A DNA stretch of 10,512 nucleotides from a bacterium HR32 (GTDB lineage Bacteria; Sysuimicrobiota; Sysuimicrobiia; Sysuimicrobiales; Sysuimicrobiaceae). Below the pieces are notes generated by a model. It had not been told where the DNA came from and did no database searches. It saw only the letters and a program-made list of their open reading frames with translations. Shown piece after piece: positions 6,454 to 10,512 of the stretch (position 1 is its first letter; every line of letters starts with the position of its first letter). Location: positions 1 to 10,512 of the forward strand of contig BEII01000025.1 in assembly GCA_002898935.1 (NCBI GenBank), written 5' to 3'. The position numbers and the translations under genes were made by a program.

Positions 6454-8520
6454 CTACCGGAACTGCGCGCCCAGCTCTTCCCGCAGCCTCTGGCGTAGGT
6501 GGTCGAGGATGCCGTCCACCTCCTCAGAGGTCAGGGTCCGGGAGGGGTCTCGGAACACCAGGCGCAGCGCGAGGCTCCTGTGGCCTGCGGGGACCTGCGG
6601 CCCGGTGTACACGTCGAACGGCTCGCACCGCTCCAGCACCGGCCCTGCCGCCTTTCGGATGGCCCGGACCACGTCCGCGGCCGCCACCCCCTCGGCCACC
6701 ACCACGGCCAGGTCCCGCTCGGTGGCCGGCGTGCGCGGGAGGGGCCGGTACTGCGGTGTCGTGCGGGCGGCGCGCGCCAGGGGTTCGAGCTCGAGCTCCG
6801 CCACGTACGCGCGGCCGTGCAGGTCGAACCGCTCGCACACGTCCGGGTGCAACTCGCCCACCCAGCCCACCGGCCCGGTGCCCAGCCACAGGGAGGCCGC
6901 GCGGTAGGGGTGAAGCCACGGCTGGCCTTCCGGCCGGAGGTCCCAGCCCGGGACGTGCAACGCCTCCAGCACCGCCTCCACCGTCCCCTTCAGGTGGTAG
7001 AAGGACGTCTCGACCGCCTCCGGCGGCAGGTTCCAGCCGCCCTCTAGGGCCCGGCCGATGCGGGCGATCCCGACCACCTTCCGCTCCTCCCAACCGGCGG
7101 AGGAGTTCCGGAACACCCTGCCGATCTCGAAGACGTGCACGTCGAGGTTGCCCCGCACCCGGTTCGTCCGCAGGACTTCCACGAGGGAGGGCAGCAGGGT
7201 GGTCCGCAGGTGCGTGTGGTCGCGGGTGAGGGGGTTGCGCAACGGGATGGCGTCCCGCAAGGGGTGGCCTTCGGGGATCCCGACGGCTTCCAGCTCGCCC
7301 GGGTGCAGCAGGGTGAGGGTGAGGACCTCGGTGAGCCCGGCCCGCAGCAGCGCTTCCCGCACGCGCCGTTCCGCCACAAGGTCCGGGGAGACCGCCCCCG
7401 CGGCCATGACGTCCACCGGCAGCGTCTGTGGGATGCGGTCGTAGCCCCAGATGCGGGCCACCTCCTCGATCAGGTCTTCCTCCCGCTCCACGTCCCGGCG
7501 GTGGCTTGGGACCGCCACCACCCACCGAGTGCCGTCCCCGCGCGGCGCGAAACCCAGACGCCGCAAGACGTCCTCGACCTCAGGCTCGGGGATCTCCACG
7601 CCCAGCACGTGCCGCAGGCGCTGTGGCCTCAGGGTCACCTGCCGAGCTGGTTCTGGGTCTGGGTAGACGTCCAGCTCGCCGCGCAGCACACGGCCGCCTG
7701 CGAGCTGCTGGACCAGCTGCGCGGCGCGCGCGGCCGCAGAGCATGCGCGTTCTGGGTCGCCGCCGCGTTCGTGCCGCGTGCTGCCCTCGGTCCGGATCCC
7801 CAGGGCGCGGGCGGTCCGCCGGACCGCCACGGGGTGGAACCACGCAGACTCGAGCAGCACCCGCCGCGTCTGCGGCCGGATTTCCGTGTCCTGGCCGCCC
7901 AGGATGCCGCCGAGGGCTACCACCCGCTCGCGGTCCGCGATCACCAGCGCTCCCTCGGGCAGCGCCCGCTCCTGGCCGTCCAGGGTCACCAGCCGCTCCC
8001 CCGCCCGCGCCCGCCGTACCACCACCCCACCGCCCGCCAGGCGGTCGAGGTCGAAGGCGTGCAGGGGCTGTCCGGTCTCCAGCATCACGTAGTTGGTGAC
8101 GTCCACCACGTTGTTCACGCTGCGCAGCCCGCACCGCTCGAGCCGGTCCACCATCCACGCGGGCGAGGGGCCCACCTGCACGTCCACCACCACGCGGCCC
8201 ACGTACCGGTGACACAGGCCCGGCTGGAGGACCTCCACCCAGGCCACCTCCCGCGCCGGCGGGTCGCTCTCCAAGAGCTCCACTGCCGGCAGGCGCAGCC
8301 GGCCCCCGCACGCCGCGGCCACCTCCCGCGCCACACCCACCACGCCCAGCCAGTCGGGCCGGTTGGTGGTGGTCTCCAGCTCGAAGACCCAGTCGTCCCC
8401 CGTGCGGTCCACAGACTCCACGCCGAGGCCGAGCATGGGGAACCGCTCCTCCCACGCCGCGGGGTCTTGTGGGGTGGGGAACTCCACCAGCTCGGCGATC
8501 CAGCTCCACGGAACCCGCAT
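6454..8520 (-). CDS. pheT: Phenylalanyl-tRNA synthetase beta subunit, lacking the N-terminal tRNA-binding (OB-fold) domain
   Basis: This 688-aa protein is the beta subunit of the alpha2-beta2 phenylalanyl-tRNA synthetase, which carries the editing site for mischarged Tyr-tRNA-Phe. The N-terminus MRVPWSWIAELV matches the family. About residue 32 it passes straight into the editing-side segment FELETTTNRPDWLGVVGVARE (47-67, roughly). The B2 OB-fold (EMAP/Trbd-like) domain of about 115 residues that normally sits between these parts is missing, which explains a length near 690 rather than about 790-800. The B3/B4 editing region is present (NNVVDVTNYVMLETGQPLHAFDLD, starting at 136; LGGILGGQDTEI, 203-214), as are a B5 domain (about 295-368), a catalytic-like domain and a C-terminal anticodon-binding FDX-ACB domain from about 595 (RTPATERDLAVVV). 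The GIRTEGSTRHERGGDP stretch departs from the usual RTEAS-RFERGVDP. The ATG has GGGAGG upstream, 13 bases after pheS. Confidence 0.96.
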   Translation of the reverse strand: MRVPWSWIAELVEFPTPQDPAAWEERFPMLGLGVESVDRTGDDWVFELETTTNRPDWLGVVGVAREVAAACGGRLRLPAVELLESDPPAREVAWVEVLQPGLCHRYVGRVVVDVQVGPSPAWMVDRLERCGLRSVNNVVDVTNYVMLETGQPLHAFDLDRLAGGGVVVRRARAGERLVTLDGQERALPEGALVIADRERVVALGGILGGQDTEIRPQTRRVLLESAWFHPVAVRRTARALGIRTEGSTRHERGGDPERACSAAARAAQLVQQLAGGRVLRGELDVYPDPEPARQVTLRPQRLRHVLGVEIPEPEVEDVLRRLGFAPRGDGTRWVVAVPSHRRDVEREEDLIEEVARIWGYDRIPQTLPVDVMAAGAVSPDLVAERRVREALLRAGLTEVLTLTLLHPGELEAVGIPEGHPLRDAIPLRNPLTRDHTHLRTTLLPSLVEVLRTNRVRGNLDVHVFEIGRVFRNSSAGWEERKVVGIARIGRALEGGWNLPPEAVETSFYHLKGTVEAVLEALHVPGWDLRPEGQPWLHPYRAASLWLGTGPVGWVGELHPDVCERFDLHGRAYVAELELEPLARAARTTPQYRPLPRTPATERDLAVVVAEGVAAADVVRAIRKAAGPVLERCEPFDVYTGPQVPAGHRSLALRLVFRDPSRTLTSEEVDGILDHLRQRLREELGAQFR

Positions 8521-8533
8521 CCCGCCTCCCGGA

Positions 8534-9517
8534 CTAGAACTGCGACAGGAACCGCACGTCGTTCTCCCAGAACAGCCGGATGTCGTCGACGCCGTACCGC
8601 ACCATGGCGGGCCGGTCCACCCCGCACCCGAAGGCGAAGGCCGTGTACCGCTCGGGGTCGATCCCCGCCATCTCCAGGACCCGGGGGTGGAACATCCCGC
8701 AGCCGCCGATCTCCAGCCACCGGCCCCGGAACCACACCGCGATCTCCGCGCTGGGCTCCGTGAACGGGAAGTAGGACGGCTGGAACCGCACCCGCGCCTC
8801 CGGGCCCCAGAGCTTGCGGGCGAACTCCGCGAGCACGCCCTTCAGGTCCGAGAACCGCACACCCTCCCCCACCATGAACCCGTCCACCTGGTGGAAGACC
8901 GGCATGTGGGTGCTGTCCACCACGTCCCTCCGGTAGCAACGGCCCACGGTGACCACCCGCATGGGCGGGGTGCGCTCCCGCATCACCCGCACGTCCACCG
9001 CGGTGCACTGGGTGCGCAGCAACCGCTCGTCGTCCAGGTAGAAGGAGTCCTGCGCGTCCCGGGCGGGGTGGTCGTCGGGGATGTTCAGGCGGCGGAAGTT
9101 GAACTCCTCGGTCTCCAGTTCGGGGCCGTCCACCACCTCGAACCCCATGGCGCGGAAGATGTCGCGGATCTCCTCGATCGTGCGGCCCAGCACGTGCTCC
9201 CGGCCCACAGGCGGCCGCCGCCCGGGCAGGGTCACGTCCACCGCCTCCTGCCGAAGCCGCTGGTCCCGCTCCCGGGCCCGCAGGGCTTCCAGCCGGGTTC
9301 GGATCGAATCTTCTAACTCGTCCCGGAGGGCGTTGAGCGCTGAGCCCGCCGCCGCCCGCTCCGACGGCGCAAGTCCCGCCACAGACCGCAGCAGGGCGGT
9401 GACCTCGCCCTTGCGGCCCAGGTACCTGCGGCGGAGGGCCTCGACCTCCTCCGCGGTGCTAGCCGCCTGTAGCTCCTGCAAGGCGCGGCGCCGGACTTCC
9501 TCCACCCGCTCGTACAT
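8534..9517 (-). CDS. pheS: Phenylalanyl-tRNA synthetase alpha subunit
   Basis: This 327-aa class II aminoacyl-tRNA synthetase subunit activates phenylalanine and transfers it to tRNA-Phe. The N-terminal coiled coil is at about residues 1-90. Motif 1 surrounds FRAMGFEVVDGPELE (121-135). Motif 2 is VVTVGRCYRRDVVDSTHMPVFHQVDG (starting at 188), and motif 3 is AFGCGVDRPAMVRYG (295-309). LLRTQCTAVDVR (166-177) and EIGGCGMFHP (269-278) line the active site in the family. The length is slightly below the usual 330-350. The ATG at 9517 starts the recognisable coiled coil and has GGAGGGG (9526-9532) eight bases upstream. The frame is open further upstream, but that stretch is the T-box leader and is not protein-like. 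The neighbours are pheT 13 bases downstream and the T-box leader immediately upstream, so expression should follow the charging state of tRNA-Phe. Confidence 0.97.
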   Translation of the reverse strand: MYERVEEVRRRALQELQAASTAEEVEALRRRYLGRKGEVTALLRSVAGLAPSERAAAGSALNALRDELEDSIRTRLEALRARERDQRLRQEAVDVTLPGRRPPVGREHVLGRTIEEIRDIFRAMGFEVVDGPELETEEFNFRRLNIPDDHPARDAQDSFYLDDERLLRTQCTAVDVRVMRERTPPMRVVTVGRCYRRDVVDSTHMPVFHQVDGFMVGEGVRFSDLKGVLAEFARKLWGPEARVRFQPSYFPFTEPSAEIAVWFRGRWLEIGGCGMFHPRVLEMAGIDPERYTAFAFGCGVDRPAMVRYGVDDIRLFWENDVRFLSQF

Positions 9518-9525
9518 CCGTACAA

Positions 9526-9532
9526 CCCCTCC
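9526..9532 (-). promoter_or_regulatory. Shine-Dalgarno site of pheS
   Basis: GGAGGGG on the minus strand lies eight bases before the pheS ATG and decides the start against the longer open frame. It stands outside the terminator hairpin, whose 3' end is nine bases upstream, so the hairpin does not directly bury it. Confidence 0.8.
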
Positions 9533-9541
9533 ACACGTCAA

Positions 9542-9574
9542 GGCGCGCCGCCGCCACAAGGGCGGAGGCGCGCC
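9542..9574 (-). terminator. T-box terminator hairpin without a U-tract
   Basis: In the RNA sense this is an 8-bp stem of GGCGCGCC with GGCGCGCC, one U/C mismatch, then five more pairs (CCGCC/GGCGG) closing a CUUGU loop. It shares the stretch CGCCUCCGCC with the antiterminator at 9556-9592, so only one of the two can form. Only two U residues follow before GACGUG, so it lacks the usual U-tract. It may still terminate by stem strength, may need a factor, or may act by pausing. Confidence 0.72.
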
Positions 9575-9753
9575 TCCGCGGTACCACCTTGCTTCCGGAA
9601 GCCGAAAAGCACTCCCGGCGCTCTCAGCGGCTGTATCGGGCTCCCCGGCGGGCATTACCCGCGGCCCGCACGGACCGCGCTCCTCCCGCAGCTCGGGAGC
9701 GAACGGCGCAGGCGCCACCGCCGGGGACTCCCACCCCGCCCCCTCTCTGCGGG
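9542..9753 (-). promoter_or_regulatory. T-box leader of the pheST operon (tRNA-Phe sensing)
   Basis: The leader between yqzL and pheS contains the canonical T-box sequence AAGGTGGTACCGCG at 9577-9590 on the minus strand. An antiterminator can be drawn exactly: helix A1 GCAAGG/CCUUGU (9587-9592 with 9556-9561), a 7-base bulge UGGUACC (9580-9586) whose UGG(U) would pair with the tRNA acceptor end, and helix A2 from GCGGAGGCG/CGCCUCCGC (9571-9579 with 9562-9570). The competing terminator is at 9542-9574. Stem I is closed by CCCGCAG (9747-9753) with CUGCGGG (9685-9691), with AGAG and GAG flanks that fit the purine-rich motif at its base. A UUC at 9701-9703 on its 3' side is the best candidate for the Phe specifier codon. 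Stem I is only about 69 bases, shorter than usual. Known function: uncharged tRNA stabilises the antiterminator and turns on the downstream synthetase genes. The T-box is sure; the specifier is tentative. Confidence 0.92.
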
Positions 9754-9781
9754 CGTGGAGCCGCGCGCTCTCCCTCCTCGC

Positions 9782-9901
9782 CTAGTTCCAGATGAACCGG
9801 GCGTGCGCGTGCGCCCGGCGCAGCCGCCGGTACACCACGTACGCCCAGACCGCGCCGGTCCTCTGGAACACGCTCCAGAAGAACTCCGACGTCCAGAACA
9901 T
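9782..9901 (-). CDS. YqzL-like small protein
   Basis: This 39-aa open frame begins ATG with GAGGG four bases upstream and reads FFWSVFQRTGAVWAYVVYRRL at residues 7-27. The pattern F-W-x-V-F-x-x-T-G-x-x-x-A-Y-x-x-Y-(R/K)-x-L is the hallmark of the YqzL family, proteins of about 40-50 residues known from Bacillota with no assigned function. The C-terminus is basic (RRLRRAHAHARF). The gene starts 53 bases after the RNA methylase gene and ends just before the T-box leader of pheST. It therefore seems to be the first gene read from the promoter at 9938-9966 and to be transcribed upstream of the T-box decision point. The match is by memory of a short motif, so it needs a profile search, but the motif fit, start signal and placement make it a likely real gene. 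Confidence 0.68.
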   Translation of the reverse strand: MFWTSEFFWSVFQRTGAVWAYVVYRRLRRAHAHARFIWN

Positions 9902-9911
9902 CCGGCCCTCA

Positions 9912-9931
9912 GAGCGCCCGCTGGGGCGCTC
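9912..9931 (-). other. Perfect 8-bp hairpin at the predicted 5' end of the yqzL-pheST transcript
   Basis: GAGCGCCC and GGGCGCTC pair perfectly around a 4-base CAGC loop. The outer edge (9931) falls where transcription from the promoter at 9938-9966 would be expected to start, so the hairpin may cap and stabilise the mRNA 5' end. No U-run follows it. It could instead be a weak terminator for the methylase gene upstream. Confidence 0.6.
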
Positions 9932-9937
9932 GGCGGC

Positions 9938-9966
9938 AGTATAGCAACGGTGCGCTAGGGAGTCCA
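9938..9966 (-). promoter_or_regulatory. Sigma70-type promoter for yqzL and the pheST operon
   Basis: On the minus strand TGGACT (9961-9966, 4 of 6 against TTGACA) and TATACT (9938-9943, 5 of 6 against TATAAT) are separated by exactly 17 bases. The -35 box lies inside the last codons of the RNA methylase gene. The position is directly upstream of yqzL and the T-box leader, and a TATACT is rare in sequence this GC-rich. Start-site position is inferred, not shown. Confidence 0.65.
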
Positions 9967-10512
9967 CGCGCGGCGGGCTTCGTAGCACAGCACGGCCGCC
10001 GCGGCGTTCACGTTCAGGGACTCCGCACCGGCCACGGGGATCCGCACCGTCCGCGCTCCCGGCCAGACGTGCCGTGCTCCCGCGGCCTCGCTGCCGAACA
10101 CCAGCGCGACCGGCGGGCGGTAGTCCGCCTCCCGGTAGTCCACCTCGCCGGAGGGATCCGCCAACCACACCCGCCCGCGCGCGAGCACATCCTGCGGCCG
10201 GGCGGAAGCGATCCGGAGCGCGAAGCACGAGCCCGCGCTGGCCCGCACCGCTGCGGGGTGGAAGGGGTCGGCGGTGTTGGGGAGCACCGCGAGGGCGTCG
10301 AACCCCGCCGCGTGGGCCGTGCGGACCAGAGCGCCCACGTTGCGGGGGTCCTGCAGGCCGTCGGCCACCACCAGACGCTGCCACCCAACGGTCTCCAGGG
10401 GCACAACCGGCGGCAGCACCACCACCGCGGCCACGGGTTGCGGGGTCTTCACGTCCGCGAGCGACTCCAACACGCGCCCGGACACCCAGCGCACGGGGAT
10501 GCCACGGCGGAG
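9955..10512 (-). CDS. SpoU/TrmH-family RNA 2'-O-methyltransferase, C-terminal part (N-terminus cut by window edge)
   Basis: The visible 185 residues form the SPOUT catalytic domain of a SAM-dependent ribose 2'-O-methyltransferase acting on rRNA or tRNA. Motif 1 is LVVADGLQDPRNVGALVRTAHAAG (starting at visible residue 47), with the conserved Asn and Arg. Motif 2 is ALVFGSEAAG (136-145). Motif 3 is IPVAGAESLNVNAAAAVLCYEA (starting at 158), which forms the trefoil knot and binds SAM. The segment VSGRVLESLADVKTPQPVAAVV before motif 1 is the usual linker. The frame remains open to the right edge, so the N-terminal substrate-binding domain and the start lie outside. The internal GTG at 10494 is not a credible start. 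A similar gene (ysgA) stands beside pheST in B. subtilis. The exact target nucleotide cannot be told from this part, so I give no symbol. Confidence 0.93.
   Translation of the reverse strand, partial: LRRGIPVRWVSGRVLESLADVKTPQPVAAVVVLPPVVPLETVGWQRLVVADGLQDPRNVGALVRTAHAAGFDALAVLPNTADPFHPAAVRASAGSCFALRIASARPQDVLARGRVWLADPSGEVDYREADYRPPVALVFGSEAAGARHVWPGARTVRIPVAGAESLNVNAAAAVLCYEARRAWTP

Noticed and set aside
7135..8763. Plus-strand open frame of 542 codons
   Set aside because: It is antisense to pheT and the end of pheS, low in complexity, with no domain and no credible ribosome site.
9593..9684. Further short inverted repeats between Stem I and the T-box (for example GCGGUCC/GGGCCGC and GCUUCCGGAAGC)
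   Set aside because: They probably are T-box internal stems, but in DNA this GC-rich several pairings compete, so I could not assign Stem II or III with confidence.
9518..9718. N-terminal extension of PheS by 67 residues
   Set aside because: This stretch carries the T-box, antiterminator and terminator. The extension does not resemble PheS, and a good ribosome site precedes ATG 9517.
1..10512. CRISPR arrays, tRNA or rRNA genes, insertion sequences, attachment sites
   Set aside because: No regularly spaced repeats, transposase-like proteins, terminal inverted repeats, or tRNA/rRNA signatures were seen when reading either strand.

Overview
The window is very GC-rich (about 70% by eye, not counted) and almost entirely coding. 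Every supported gene lies on the minus strand, so transcription runs from right to left. The gene order (SpoU-type RNA methylase, pheS, pheT, cvpA, polX, mutS2) is the one known around pheST in Bacillota such as Bacillus subtilis (ysgA-pheS-pheT-...-yshB-polX-mutS2). The pheST genes follow a T-box leader, and a YqzL-like mini-protein is also present. Together these suggest a high-GC, possibly thermophilic, Bacillota-like bacterium or a neighbouring lineage. The window cannot place it more precisely.

Layout in transcription order: (1) 10512-9955, the C-terminal part of a SpoU/TrmH-family RNA 2'-O-methyltransferase, cut by the right edge. (2) 9966-9938, a good sigma70-type promoter overlapping the end of that gene. 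A perfect 8-bp hairpin begins at the predicted transcription start. (3) 9901-9782, a 39-aa YqzL-like protein. (4) 9753-9542, a T-box leader with a canonical T-box sequence and mutually exclusive antiterminator and terminator folds. (5) 9517-8534 pheS and 8520-6454 pheT, the two subunits of phenylalanyl-tRNA synthetase. PheT lacks the usual N-terminal OB-fold tRNA-binding domain. (6) 6397-5879 cvpA. (7) 5856-4129 polX, with PolX and PHP domains. (8) 4132-3509, a 3-methyladenine DNA glycosylase (AAG/MPG). (9) 3512-2745, a DEDD-type 3'-5' exonuclease. (10) 2748-1852, an alkaline-phosphatase-superfamily metalloenzyme of unknown substrate. (11) 1815-1, mutS2, cut by the left edge.

From pheS to mutS2 the genes are separated by at most 56 bases. 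polX/mpg, mpg/exonuclease and exonuclease/metalloenzyme each overlap by 4 bases, so the region reads as one long operon. The front half charges tRNA-Phe and is probably controlled by uncharged tRNA-Phe through the T-box. The back half is rich in DNA repair: base removal (AAG), gap filling and end processing (PolX), a 3'-5' exonuclease, and MutS2.

The region is mostly a conserved housekeeping cluster, and I do not see a new defence, mobile or CRISPR-like system. The points most worth a second look are the domain-deleted PheT, the T-box terminator without a U-tract, the yqzL gene between promoter and T-box, and the tightly coupled repair insertion between polX and mutS2.
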